Positions 31,261 to 42,293 of a DNA stretch of 49,632 nt are shown piece after piece. Below the pieces are notes generated by a model. The model was not told the origin of the DNA, made no database searches, and saw only the letters and a program-made list of their open reading frames with translations. The DNA is taken from contig JBNGIO010006289.1 in the NCBI GenBank assembly GCA_049999805.1, forward strand, positions 461,509 through 511,140, in the 5' to 3' direction. The DNA comes from Folioceros fuciformis (taxonomy: Eukaryota > Anthocerotophyta > Anthocerotopsida > Anthocerotales). The position numbers and the translations under genes were made by a program. Position 1 is the stretch's first letter. Every line of letters starts with the position of its first letter.

Positions 31261-32877
31261 TCACTGCTTTCCGCACGGTGACGAACAAACCAGCTTGGGG
31301 GCCTCCAGTCCAGACTGCAAGTCTTTCACCCAGGTAGGCACATCTGAATATCCCAGCCAGCGATGTAAAGTTTCCTTGACTTGTAACACTAAGAGCCACA
31401 GTGAGGTCCTTCCACAACTCACCTTGTGAACTTGACGAGCAACACTTCTGGCCGACCGTAATCTGGAGCCATGGAAGCAAATTGATGATAACAAGTTTCC
31501 ACCAACAAGAAGAAGTGGCAAACTGAGCCAAGTAAGATCCAGCAGGTTGATTCTGTGCCCCCAGTGAGAGGCAAAGAGAGGATGGTACACTGGAGCCCCT
31601 CCTGTCTCTCCAACCCTTCTGGCCAGATTCTTTATGACCAGAAGCAGACCCTCTGCCTGTCTACCTTTCCGCAACAGTGCTGAATAGTGACCTGGCGTCA
31701 AGCTCGACAGCCATCCATCTTCTGATCCCCACAGACATGTTTGTCTCAATGTCTTTTCTAGTGCTCTGCCCACTTCTACCTCAAGCCTCCCATCGGACCG
31801 AACGAAAAACAACAAGATGTTGTTACCATCTGATTCCGTGTCCATCTTCCAAAAGCTAAACAGCATTTGGGCAAACGACTTTGCTGAAAGAGACGGATTG
31901 CCTATGGCTTCTACTGTCACCAATGTGACCTCTGTTCCTGTGTTATACCTCAATGCATCAAGCACAGAGTTGATATGCTCCACAACAGGTCCGCTCATTA
32001 AGCCTGCCTGATCTGACACCGAGCACCCCCATTCTCGAGGATCTGGGATTTCGTAGACCGAGTTATAGGCAGCTGCTCTTGCTAGGGTGAGGTCCACAAG
32101 GTAAGCCACATCCTGTATTGATTGTGTGTTGCTGTGCAAAGCTGGTTCAACGTCCAGACCAAATTCTCCTGATCGCCTGTCATAAATTGGCCATTCAGGA
32201 GGGCGAGAATTCTCCCGAAGAGTTCTCCCCTCTCCAGGAAGCCGCGTGCGGATCTGAGTCAAAGAAGGATGCGGGATTAGTGAGACGACAGGTGAATCCA
32301 CTGGCAGATTGTGCTTGCCCACCATGGACATACTCATGCCGATGCCCAGCATGAGGGACACAGCTGCGGTGAGCAAGGCAGCACCAATGATCCCTTTCCT
32401 GCCACTGCTTGTTCCTCGCTGTGTCACGCCCACTCCCTGCACAATGTGCACATCCTCCACTAACCGGCTAACCCCATTAGCTGGACCGGTAGGGGCAGAA
32501 CTGGTGAAGGTGGAGCGGAACCAGGTAGTGCTACTCGATCCTTGTTGGTGCCCAATTTGATCTCTCCGGTGCGACGATCCAGCCGGTCTGAAGAGACTAC
32601 AGTGGGAAAGCACTGATCTACGCCGGTTTTTAACCACCAGTCTCCTGTCCATCTGGTTCTGCATCCTCAGCCAATCTTGCTTCTGCCTTCTCCGCCAATA
32701 TCCTGACTTGCCCAGATCCTGAAATTCGTCACCTGGATACCGCTGCGATGCACAAGCCTGTGGATTCCCACCTCTCACACTAACCGTGCTCCAACGTTTA
32801 ATTCTCACCACCCCTGAGCTTGAGGTACAAGGCCCGGGCCCCGGGCCAAGATCGTGGTGCACGCTCCAAGTTGCCAT
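31261..32877 (-). CDS. TPM-domain protein with membrane anchors
   Basis: One minus-strand frame from ATG 32877 (MATWSVHHDLGPGPG) to the stop at 31261, 538 codons if unspliced; an in-frame codon further upstream is GTG. An N-terminal basic, Ser/Arg-rich region comes first, then a hydrophobic segment GIIGAALLTAAVSLMLGIGM. A TPM (TLP18.3/Psb32/MOLO-1) domain follows: CSVSDQAGLMSGPVVEHINS, then TGTEVTLVTVEAIG, then NNILLFFVRSDGRLEVEVGR. A second hydrophobic segment, LTWLSLPLLLVGGNLL, lies near the C-terminus. A good donor at CACAAG|GTGAGT (about 31422) and an acceptor at 31344 suggest the real end may be spliced, stopping at 31326-31328. TPM domains in plants act in photosystem II repair and similar membrane tasks; this protein is longer than TLP18.3, and its role and location are not clear. 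Confidence 0.8.
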   Translation of the reverse strand: MATWSVHHDLGPGPGPCTSSSGVVRIKRWSTVSVRGGNPQACASQRYPGDEFQDLGKSGYWRRRQKQDWLRMQNQMDRRLVVKNRRRSVLSHCSLFRPAGSSHRRDQIGHQQGSSSTTWFRSTFTSSAPTGPANGVSRLVEDVHIVQGVGVTQRGTSSGRKGIIGAALLTAAVSLMLGIGMSMSMVGKHNLPVDSPVVSLIPHPSLTQIRTRLPGEGRTLRENSRPPEWPIYDRRSGEFGLDVEPALHSNTQSIQDVAYLVDLTLARAAAYNSVYEIPDPREWGCSVSDQAGLMSGPVVEHINSVLDALRYNTGTEVTLVTVEAIGNPSLSAKSFAQMLFSFWKMDTESDGNNILLFFVRSDGRLEVEVGRALEKTLRQTCLWGSEDGWLSSLTPGHYSALLRKGRQAEGLLLVIKNLARRVGETGGAPVYHPLFASHWGHRINLLDLTWLSLPLLLVGGNLLSSICFHGSRLRSARSVARQVHKVSCGRTSLWLLVLQVKETLHRWLGYSDVPTWVKDLQSGLEAPKLVCSSPCGKQ

Positions 32878-33960
32878 CCCCGGGACGAGCTCAACTGCCC
32901 ACCAACATTCTGGCCGGCAGCTGCGACAGTCACCCTTACACACTCACTCGATGCCTGCAAGTAGCTCTCAGCCGGCCATTTGGACGGATGCCATGGAACA
33001 TTGCAAGTCAGTGGACAGTGGATGGTTGTGGATAATATATTCATGCAGCTCCACCCACCAAACCGAGGAAAGGAATCCGACAAGACTAAAATTCTACTCC
33101 ACTCAGAGAAATGAAGTAATTGGTGGACAGATGGCAGCAGACACTGGCAGGTTGGTGACAAAGCCTGCTAGCGGATAATACTGGATCATCGGACCGTGCA
33201 CCTCCACTTCTCTGTGGCTTTCCTTCGTTGAACGTTTCTGGTTCGGCTGCGAAGTCCAGACTTGGTTGGGAGTCGGACTCGCACCTTGGTTGGGGTCGGT
33301 GGCTGACATGTGGCGACCGCATCCCACCCACATGTGGGGCCCATCTAACAAGTGTTCCAGGGAGCTCTCAGTTTCGAGTCCATTTCGATCATCCAAGTCA
33401 GTAGTCGGGTCTACGATAGACCGATCATGTTTTAAGGGTACTTCTTGTTCCAAGGGTTGGACAACTTGTAGGCCCATACAGGGCCCTCCTTTCCCTTCCC
33501 TTGCCCTTTTGTTGTACGATCTGATCCCCTCACTTCTGGTTGATGTTGCGCAGCAACCGTTTCCCCAACCCGCGCCTCCGCTCTCCTCCCATTTCCATGC
33601 TTGTACAGGCATGAAAGCGGGCCCTTATTCGCGACGGGTCCTTAAACCTCGGCTGTATGTCTCCAGTATCCTCCACCGCAGGATCTGTTGGTCACCCGCT
33701 GCTAGCCAATCACCGTAGACGCGCACCACAAAAAAAATGTTGAACCTCCCTCCGGTCCATTGGACCGTTGGTTACCGAGCTTTTCGAAAACCCCTATCAG
33801 CTTGAGTCCAAAGACTCCAATGGCGACACGTTCGGCAAAATGCTGGTCTTGTAGTTGTGGGATGTTTCTTACGTCATTTGTCGGTAGTAGAGTTGTGGCA
33901 CGTATCTTACGTCATTTGTCGAGAGTAAGGAAATGATTGTGATCTGGATAACTGTTCCAG
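32878..33960. other. 5' flank of the TPM-domain gene
   Basis: No additional gene recognised. Frames such as 33103-33612 (minus) and 33266-33718 (plus) overlap each other and show no domain. It is expected to contain the promoter and leader of the TPM-domain gene. Confidence 0.45.
33868..33921. repeat. Duplicated ACGT-core element
   Basis: The 16-mer CTTACGTCATTTGTCG occurs at 33868-33883 and again at 33906-33921, 38 bp apart. TTACGTCA resembles a bZIP (TGACG/CRE-type) binding core. It lies about 1 kb upstream of the TPM-domain gene, so a regulatory role is only a possibility. Confidence 0.6.
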
Positions 33961-35529
33961 AAATACATTTTCACACTAAATAAATATTTAATATTTTATA
34001 GATAAATATATATATATGATATTTGCTAGGGCTAGCCCCCTCCTTTTTGGCTATTGGGCCTCCATGGTTTCTTTCTCCTTTATGTTTGGGGTAGATGGGT
34101 TTTTATCTATTCTTTCTATAGAAATTTTTTTAACAAAATATACTTTATTTCTTTATATTTAGAGGTAGATGAAAACACCCTAAACCCATACATCAAAGAT
34201 GAGGAAATGATATTTTGGTAAAACTTAAGAATCCTAATACTTTAATAAAACTTTGGTTGATACAATTGTGAGCGACATCGTCAAACCAAACCTCTATCCA
34301 AAATTAAGACACAAACAGCTCAATGGCAATACAAGAATATCAAAAGGCCACCATAGGTAACAATATCTCACTAGTTTTTAATTAATGCAAGAAAGATATT
34401 TTCTATTATTGAAAAAGAGATAGAAAGTCTCATCTACTCCAAAGATTGGAGGAATAACCGAGTAGGCCCAAAGGCGAAAAAAAAGTACTAGTCCCTTCGC
34501 ACATCATTCTCAAAAACTACCTAGTGCTCCCAAAATGTTACTATGTGGAGTAACCCAAATTATCATGATGTGAGGCAACACAATAAGAGATATGGTATTT
34601 GCATGTGTATGATAGAACCATGAGCCAAGATGCACAAGTGAAGCTCATGAAGGTGCCACTATAATGTATAGTAGGGATAAGGGCTCTCCTACATCCATGA
34701 ATGTTGTTAGCGTTCCATATTGGGACATTTAACCTCTTGGCCAAGAAATGAATCAAACGGTGTCTTGTTTTACATGCTCTTACAATGGTAGGGTGCCCGA
34801 TTGAAGGAAAATGGTATAGCTTGAACAAATTGATGCTAAGCAACAATTATTCTATGCTTATAATTAAGGTTGCACTAGCCTGGAAAAACAATGAGCTCAA
34901 TCATCTCCCATTGCACTGAAAAGTAATGAACTCCACCATCTCCCAATTCAGCCATACCCCCACTGAACTCAATCATCTTTTGATTCAAAGATAGCTCCAA
35001 TAAACTCAATCATCTTATCATTCAACGATTTATCTTATGCTTTGAACGTCTCCATCACCCACAATTGTCATCTTCCTTTCCATTTAATATAATAATATTT
35101 GAAGCTCTGCGAGCTCACCCTCAGCAGAAGGTTAGCATGATTTGCTCTCACGTTGTGGCATGGTGCGTAGTGAACAACCTTTCAATTTTGCATACCTCTT
35201 GTGGCCAATGCAAAAAAAACTCATATGAAGGCACACAAGGAACATGGGAAAAAAGTTTCAGCATGAAGGAGAGTCACCACTTTTTGCATTGACCTGCCAT
35301 GAGCTAACACTCTTATAAAGGACTTTATAAACATTTTCTACTCTTGTCGGCCCATTCGTAGAATCAATAACATTGTTTCCCAAACGTGCCCTTTGCCATC
35401 CTCTACATGCACATTCTATTGCAGCAAAACCTCATGAAATCCTCAGTAATAACCAAGCCCTCACTTTTTCAAAATGGGAATCTTGTGGATCATGACATAA
35501 TAGGTCATCACTGTGAGTTGCAACTTGGC
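33961..35529. other. AT-rich spacer at the left of the repeat island
   Basis: Strongly AT-rich with no recognisable coding region or RNA gene. Composition changes sharply near 33.95 kb relative to the gene-rich left part. Confidence 0.6.
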
Positions 35530-37290
35530 TGATCTTGCATGGTATGAACGAGAGGAGGAAGCCCACGTTATGAGGGCCAATTGTGTTTGAGATGCATGGG
35601 CAGATCTGCAGTTAATAGATTACATTCGGACTCGCTAGATAGCAGAGGGGACTAGTCAACGACACAAGGAAAAGCTGCAACACACGGCAAAACGATACAT
35701 GTGGGAAGATAGAAAGCTGTACATGTCGCAATCTAATGGTCAACGTAAGGTGGTGCCAGCACCAATGAAGTGTGAGGTATTGGTTATGCAAGTGCATGAG
35801 CAACTAGGACATTTTGGTGTCAAACGCACGTTAATGCCAGGATATTGGTGGGTAGGCATGCACAAGCAAGTGAAGGAGATTGTTGCTAAGTGCGAATCAT
35901 GTAATTGAATCAAGGCAAAATTCACGGCGAATGATGTGGTGCTTCATTTTTTGCCTATAAGAGGATTGTTCTACAAGTGGGGAGTTGATTTGTTCCCAAA
36001 ATTGCCAAGGACGTCATGAAGAAATCGTCACATGATGTTGATGATTGAGTACTTCTCCAAATGGATTGAAGTTGCTGTCTTTCACGAGAAGACGTAGTAC
36101 AACACTAGCCAGACATTTTTGCAATGTGTGTTGTCAAGGTTTGGTGCATGTGCTGAAGTTGTGACATATCAAGGATCTGAGTTTAGAGGAGAATTTCAAC
36201 AGCTTATGGACAAGGCGCTCATTGATCATTGTCGCACAAGCAAGGATCATCCACAAGCAGATGGTTTGGCTGAGAGGGGAGTGCAAACTGTCAAGCGTGC
36301 CCTACGAAAGTATTGTTTGCAAAATAACATGAAAGATTGGGATGAAGGGGTGCCATACATGTCGCTGGGCTATCGGGTAAGCACTCAGGCCGCGCTTGCC
36401 AACTTTTCTCCCTATTTTCTATTGCTTGGGAGACATCCATAGTTGCTTAATGTGCAGCAAGTTGCTATGGAAAGACCAATATCATGACAAGATGTGGATG
36501 GTTGTATGAGAGAGCTGCAAAGACGGGCAATATTGTTTCAGCATATAATGCCAATGGCTATGCTCGTACGAAAGGAGGAACTTATTCATGCTTATCTATT
36601 TTCATATTATAATATTAGTGTTTGTAGGGTATAGGTCATTTAATGAAATACTTGCATGAGCAATTCATTCAATAATAGAAAATACTTAGCTATTCATTCA
36701 TGTAAGTTGTGAACAAGTTGCTCATGTAAATAACTTGTCATGTGCTATCAGTGGTCAGTGAGTGGAGAGCATCATTTTATGAGATGTCTTCATTCACAAA
36801 ATACGGGGACCTCATAAAACTAACGATGCATTAAGCTTCTACAATCTATACACACATATGACATATGTAGAGATGGTGTAGATAGAGATGGACTTCATGA
36901 ACTTGGTGATTACGTATACTTGGCTCAACAATCTTCGGATACACTTACTGATAGTAGTGTTGGGCGCACAGTTCTGCGGGTGGTTGTTGTCAAGGACACT
37001 AGGGTGATGGAGATGGAGGGATTTGATGGACGAAGGTGACAAGATCATTTGAAGAACCTAGCTCCTTGTCATTTGCTAGATTTGGATCCAAAGTTACGAC
37101 CTAGCACTTAAATACCACCCAAGGACTTGGAATGCTACATTTGTGGCTGCACCAATGAAGAAGATGTCATGCTCTTGTATTTTGTCTACAACCAGCCGTG
37201 GAAGAAGTATTGCAAGAAGATTGGTTTTGCCCAGACTTTACGAAGTTGCCATAGCCGTGAGCCAACAACCTAATCTTCATTACCAGGTGA
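35530..37290 (+). pseudogene. Ty3/gypsy pol remnant (integrase with PHD-like C-terminus)
   Basis: Broken plus-strand coding sequence. It contains an integrase zinc-binding region (HEQLGHFGVKRT ... CESCN, about 35800-35908), a DDE core with GVDLF, and HPQADGLAERGVQTVKRAL (about 36248-36312). A C-terminal GDYVYLAQQ segment follows at about 36907, then a degenerate PHD-like finger starting CYICGCTNEEDVMLL (about 37130). In-frame stops and frame changes interrupt it at several points. The position of the second catalytic aspartate reads as tyrosine (TYQGSEF). The reverse transcriptase and gag parts are not recognisable. It is therefore an inactive, decayed element. Confidence 0.85.
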
Positions 37291-37352
37291 TACAAGTTGA
37301 TGGATGATTGATGTTGTGTTCAAGAGTTATATGTATGTTTGAATTCTTAGTA

Positions 37353-38110
37353 TGTTGTAGCAGTGCTACAATATATATGTGTTGGTAGAGTACTAACCAG
37401 TAGGGGGTGATAGAGCTGCAGCCCCATCATGCAGTGTTTAATGTGTGTGTAATGTGGTATGGTGTGATTATTATTAACTAATGAACAATGCGTGAGTGCG
37501 ATGTTTAGTGGCACAGCATGGCAGTTGTCAAGCATGATTGTGTGTTGTCGCTTAGATGCATGCAAATAGTAATTAGTTAATAACTAAGTGATGCTAATAA
37601 ATGGTATTAATAGTAATTAATAACTATTTAGTGAAGAGGACTAGAAAATATAATATAATATAAAGTCAACTAGATAAACACACAACTAGATGTGTAGATG
37701 TGACTGCAACAGGTCTCAAGTAATAGGCATAAAAGCCTAGCTCAGCGGTGTCCGTTGCAGCTGTAAGCTTGTATTCTCTTGCTTTTTGTGGAATAGGCTA
37801 TTTCTTGAAGGAGCATTCTCTTGAGTGCATCCTCTTCGAAGTGCATTCTCTTATTAGAAATCTGGTTAAGGTGTGCGTGTGCGCAGTGTTCAAGATTATG
37901 TGACCCGATCGAGGATTTGAGAATCCAAGTTACAGCTCTAAGAAGTGTGGATGCAGGTGGAGGAGATTTTGTGGTGTCTAAAGGAAACAAACGCTTCACT
38001 CTTATAGAGCTACAGCACCATCATGCAATGTTTAATGTGTGTGTAATGTGGCCTGGTGTGAGTATTGTTAACTAACTGCGAGTGCGATGTTTAGCGGCAC
38101 AAAACGACAA
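37353..38110. repeat. LTR-like segment with a diverged internal direct repeat
   Basis: Just after the pol remnant a TG-start sequence at 37353 contains the perfect palindrome TTGTAGCA-G-TGCTACAA (37355-37371). A stretch at about 37411-37520 recurs, diverged, at about 38007-38110 (shared text includes CATCATGCA and AATGTGTGTGTAATGTGG). Between them a CATAAAAGC motif at about 37728 could be an LTR TATA box. It probably represents one or two degraded 3' LTRs; exact limits cannot be set by eye. Confidence 0.5.
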
Positions 38111-38224
38111 GTGTGCCTTAAATGTGGTGGCTTATTGAGATGATAAGGAGGAGCACAAGGAAATGCTTGGATTCAGTGGTTGTGTAACAAGATTATACAA
38201 GTTATTTAAGGACACCAATGAGCA

Positions 38225-38635
38225 ATGGCTATGACCAAAGCTCTTAGGCTAGAACACAAGAAAGAGCTAAATGCAAGTAGTAACGAGGGAAGCGAGTTCG
38301 GGCCTTCCAATGAGAATGATGGCCGGATTCCCATATTGCTAGGAGATTCAAACGAGAAGACGGATGCGGAGGAGGCCAGCAGAAATCCACAAGGCAAGGA
38401 GGTGTTTGTAGACAACTTAGTGGTGCCCGAAGGTTCCATGGAAGTCCTCATTGTTTGCTACGAACCCAAAAGTGCTAGCGGGAGGCAGCTAGCTTGGGCC
38501 TCATTAGCGGGCAAGGGTTTCAACATCATGAAACCCTTGACCCAAATTGGTTTGTCATCGTTTGCGCATAGGGTGATATTGAAGGCAGAAATGGAGAGCA
38601 CTAGCCAGCTGGCGCCCTTCTTCATTTTCTGCTAG
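38225..38635 (+). CDS. Hypothetical 136-residue ORF in the repeat island
   Basis: ATG 38225 to a stop at 38633-38635. The first half is acidic and Ser/Asn/Glu-rich (for example ASSNEGSEFGPSNENDG); the second half is more hydrophobic (EGSMEVLIVCYEPKSASG). I recognise no family. It lies directly after LTR-like sequence, so a transposon-derived frame is as likely as a host gene. Confidence 0.25.
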   Translation: MAMTKALRLEHKKELNASSNEGSEFGPSNENDGRIPILLGDSNEKTDAEEASRNPQGKEVFVDNLVVPEGSMEVLIVCYEPKSASGRQLAWASLAGKGFNIMKPLTQIGLSSFAHRVILKAEMESTSQLAPFFIFC

Positions 38636-39635
38636 AACCCACTGTCGGCGAGTGTGGTGGGCAACCCTAGCCGTCGTCGCAAACCATTTGTGTGGTAAGC
38701 TTTTTCAAAGAATAGTCCTTTGCGTTGAAGTGTAGATGATTGTGTATGGGCGATGCCCTTAATGTGTTCACTATGGTTGCCTTTACGAATTTTGTGTGCC
38801 TATATACTTTTTCTTGGTTTGCACTGCACATGGCATCACATCAATGAATCTAGGAGAACTTGTTAAGGAAAACACTATGGTTGCATGCGGCTCACGTTTT
38901 GTTGATGGCCACCATTATTTTAACCCTTAATTTTTGGAAACACCTCCAAACCGCCGAATTGGTGCCCAAGTTTTGCGACCTTCTATGTCCATAGCTAGCA
39001 AACTACCTTTTAAGTATAATCTAACTCTTTGTAGGAAATGTTATTAGTGTTGGAGATCGCACGGTTGTGAATGGAGGGTCAAAGTCTCTACTTCCTTGAA
39101 CCCCTAGGATTCAAGGGCTAGATAGACTATGGCCTAGTTTATAACTACCTCTGGTCACCTATGCTCACAATTGATGGATAGATTGGTCAGCCTCAAGGCC
39201 AACCTCAAACAACTTCTTAAACTCATGCCACGACGAATATTCCTCATGGGCAAATACTTCACCAATAACCTAGCGAAGATTGCAAGATCTTAAGACCACC
39301 TTTTGACAACCACACTTTTTCACCTCGACATACCACCCAAGTCTTAGACAACTCAAATACTTCTCTTGACTCAATTGAGGGACTCCCCTCCTACTCTTGT
39401 CAGGTGTGAGATTTTATTATTTGTCATATTAGTTCACACAAGACACCCCCTCAAGCACAATGCCTCCAACTACTACAACAACTCCAAGGACCCACAACAC
39501 TTGCAAACACCACCCAACCTTCCCCAGATCTAACGGCTAGCTACTACCTATCCTTCTCTACGTTAAACTCCAATACCAACCTCTTCTTAGCACTATCCTA
39601 CTAACTCCCCCACTTGGAAAGAACCTCCTAACAAG
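38636..39635. other. AT-rich spacer in the repeat island
   Basis: No coding region, RNA gene or clear repeat structure recognised. Confidence 0.5.
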
Positions 39636-39639
39636 TTGA

Positions 39640-39790
39640 CATTGAGAGAGAAGGAAGGAGACTCACACTCTTTGGGCACCGAGAGAGAAGGAAGCAAACT
39701 CACACCCTTCCCAAACACGGCACCCCTCACCCCTAGGGAGAAGGAAGAAAACTCACACCCTTTCCAAACACGGCACCCCTCACCCCTAGG
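39640..39790. repeat. Short imperfect tandem repeat (about 53 bp)
   Basis: The block CTCACACCCTT..CCAAACACGGC..CACCCCTAG starts at 39699 and again at 39752, 53 bp apart. A shorter related copy, with GAGAGAAGGAAG, begins at 39662. Confidence 0.8.
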
Positions 39791-39965
39791 ATCCTATGAC
39801 CAGTACACAGCACCCACTCAATGGACAGGTGTGAAGAGAGCAAAGTGAGCTAAACATGACAAAATGTTCCAAGTGCCCCTACTACCTTGTATAGGGCACC
39901 TTCCCTCTCTCTTCAGGGTAGTTATTAATAAGTAATTCAGATCAGTAGGCCATTAGGTTCCTCTA

Positions 39966-40365
39966 ACCCTGCTTGCCTAATGATTACCCCTTCCCAAGGT
40001 GACCTTAGTGGTACTAACCACCTCACACCACTAACTAGAGATTTTCGTCGCTACCACTAATCATCCTACTCTAGGGTCGATGGGTTCTTGCCAATTGGTA
40101 CTCTGGTTCTCAGAGAGTGGGCTGGCACCCTGCTTGCCTAATGATTACCCCTTCTCAAGGTGGCCTTAGTGGTACTAACCACCTCACACCACTAACTAGA
40201 GATTCTCGTCGCTACCACTAATCATCCTACTCTAGGTCGATGGGTTCTTACCAATTGGTACTCTAGTTCTCACAGAGTGGTCTGGCACCCTGCTTGCCTA
40301 ATGATTACCCCTTCCCAATGTGGCCTTATTGGTACTAACCACCTCACCCCACTAACTGGTCTTGC
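39966..40365. repeat. About 160-bp tandem repeat, 2.5 copies
   Basis: Copies start with ACCCTGCTTGCCTAATGATT at 39966, 40127 and 40287, giving periods of 161 and 160 bp. The third copy stops after about 80 bp. Divergence between copies is low. No coding frame runs through it. Confidence 0.93.
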
Positions 40366-41372
40366 TACTAATCCTAAAAATTCCCATTGGGCCGCTCCTC
40401 CAGTGGTACTATCTAGGGTTCTTCATGTACTACAACTACAAGAGTCAACCAATTAGTGTAGTTGCAACTAGCTTTTCATGAGAACCCCCGAGGCCTTCAG
40501 GCAAAGGGGTTGGGTTCTCTCTTCGTGACAATTGCAACATCTTGTTCCCTAGCTCTCCAACCCTCACAACACCCTCAGGATGTTTGGCTTAGTGACCAAT
40601 TGATAAACTGCTAATAGGTCATTCACGACATGCATGTGGTCAGTTGCCCCTAGTAGTGTGCTTGAGCTCCCTCCTATCCTCTGAACAATTGCCTCACTTT
40701 TGTGAGATGACCTTGGATAGGGCCCCTGTGCCCTATTGGTGTTGTTCTATTGTCTGAAGCCTCTTCTAGTACTGTGCCCTTCCTTTGATCCATTTGTTGG
40801 ACAATTGAGTTCTCGGTTGCAAGGATTCCTACCTGGCTAAAAGAAAGTAGAAAAGAAAAAGGGAAAATAAAACAGAAAAAAGAAAAAAGTTGACTAGACC
40901 GTTTTTAGTCTTTTCTAACAAAATTTGTCCACTAGTATGTCCCAACATTTTGTGGCTCATAAGTGTCACACTAGCAAGAGTGTTGGCTATGAGAACTTCT
41001 TAGAGAGTAGGGCTGGCCTAGTGTTGATGTTTGGTGATTGATCATGCTATTCAATCATGTGTTAATCACCAAACATGTGCCTCTAGCTATTTGTTTGTCC
41101 ACTCTTCTAGTTGGGGGTTGTTATTGGTCAAGTTGGACAAAACTTGTACTTACATTATCTTTAACCCTCTAGGTTGAGCAAGCCAAGTTTGGAGTTAGTC
41201 TTTGCTTTTCTTGTATTGTATCTCTCGTTTAGTCAGATTGAGCATGAGAGAATCAGATAATATGCCTAGGCCCTTTTACATCCTTCTATTGCTAATGTCA
41301 AGGACTACCATGGGTTGGGTGTCCTTTGTTGGGTATTGATCCTTCCTCGAAAAGGCCATCGGTAATATTAGG
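40366..41372. other. Non-coding spacer in the repeat island
   Basis: No recognised gene. Composition is AT-rich with many short internal similarities. Confidence 0.45.
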
Positions 41373-41860
41373 GACTAGCTTAGGTCATCTTTTCGTGGGT
41401 TGTTCACATTTTTTTTGGGCAAATGGGATGGATGTCGATGTCTTCAAAGTAAAGTTTCCCTCTTTCTTTGGAAGACTAGTCTTTGGAAGGCTAGCTTGGC
41501 AACTAGGCATCGTCCTTAATCCTTCAAGGTCATATTGGGGACTAGCCTAGGTCATCTTTTCAATGGGTTGTTCACCTTTTTTTTGGGCAAATGGGATGGA
41601 TTTGAATGTCTTCAAAGTAAAGTTTCCATCTTTCTTTGGAAGGCTAGCCTGGCAACTAGGCGTTGTCCTTCAAGGTCGGATCTTTTCCTCCCTTTCTTGG
41701 TTTAGCAAGCTAAGTTGGTTAGCTAGTCCTTTTCTCAAGTCCCTTCTGTTCTCCGTCCAGGTCCCTTTCTTTGGTTGGCCGGATCTTTTCCTCCCTTTCT
41801 TGGTTTAGCAAGCTAAGTTGGTTAGCTAGTCCTTTTCTCCAAGTCCCTTCTGTTCTCAAG
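41373..41860. repeat. Two adjoining tandem duplications (167 bp and 103 bp)
   Basis: A unit starting GACTAGC(T/C)TAGGTCATC occurs at 41373 and 41540 (167-bp period). Directly after it, a unit starting CGGATCTTTTCCTCCC occurs at 41677 and 41780 (103-bp period). Both pairs are close copies. Confidence 0.88.
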
Positions 41861-42293
41861 CTAGGCTGGCAACCATGCTTTGTCATTAACCCTTCCGGTC
41901 CGGTTGGGGCTTTCTTTGATAGCCTTATCTGAGTTGGTAGACCAAGTTGGTATTCTTTGCTGGTACCCTTAACCCTTTAAGTCAGGTTGCGATTGCCCAG
42001 CCTATATTCCCCATATTCCTTTTCATCTCTAGAAAATACAAATTTAACAAAGTATTAAAATATAAACTAGAATATAACCGACAAAAAGGACAACATGTCG
42101 GACGCCACACCTGTTCAAATGATGTCAAGCCTGTTGCCTGCTTCTTTTTGCCTACTTTAATGCGAGTTAGGGTCCACATCAGTTAGGGATCAAACGATGT
42201 GGAGAGCTGTTGTGCCTACCCTAATGCCAATTAGAGAAAAAAGACAACTAATGCCAATGTGGCCATTCGTCCAATATACTCTTTAGCAGTTAT
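41861..42293. other. Right end of the repeat island / 3' flank of DEMETER-like gene
   Basis: No recognised gene. It should hold the 3' UTR of the minus-strand glycosylase gene, which ends at 42294. Confidence 0.45.

Noticed and set aside
32878-32943. Longer start for the TPM-domain protein
   Set aside because: The upstream codon at 32943 is GTG; ATG 32877 is the first proper start.
33103-33718. Overlapping 169- and 150-codon frames upstream of the TPM gene
   Set aside because: Opposite-strand frames over the same DNA, with no known motifs and no splice-consistent extension.
39966-40365. Regular repeats that might suggest a CRISPR array
   Set aside because: Units are long, head-to-tail and have no spacers; the host is a plant nuclear genome.
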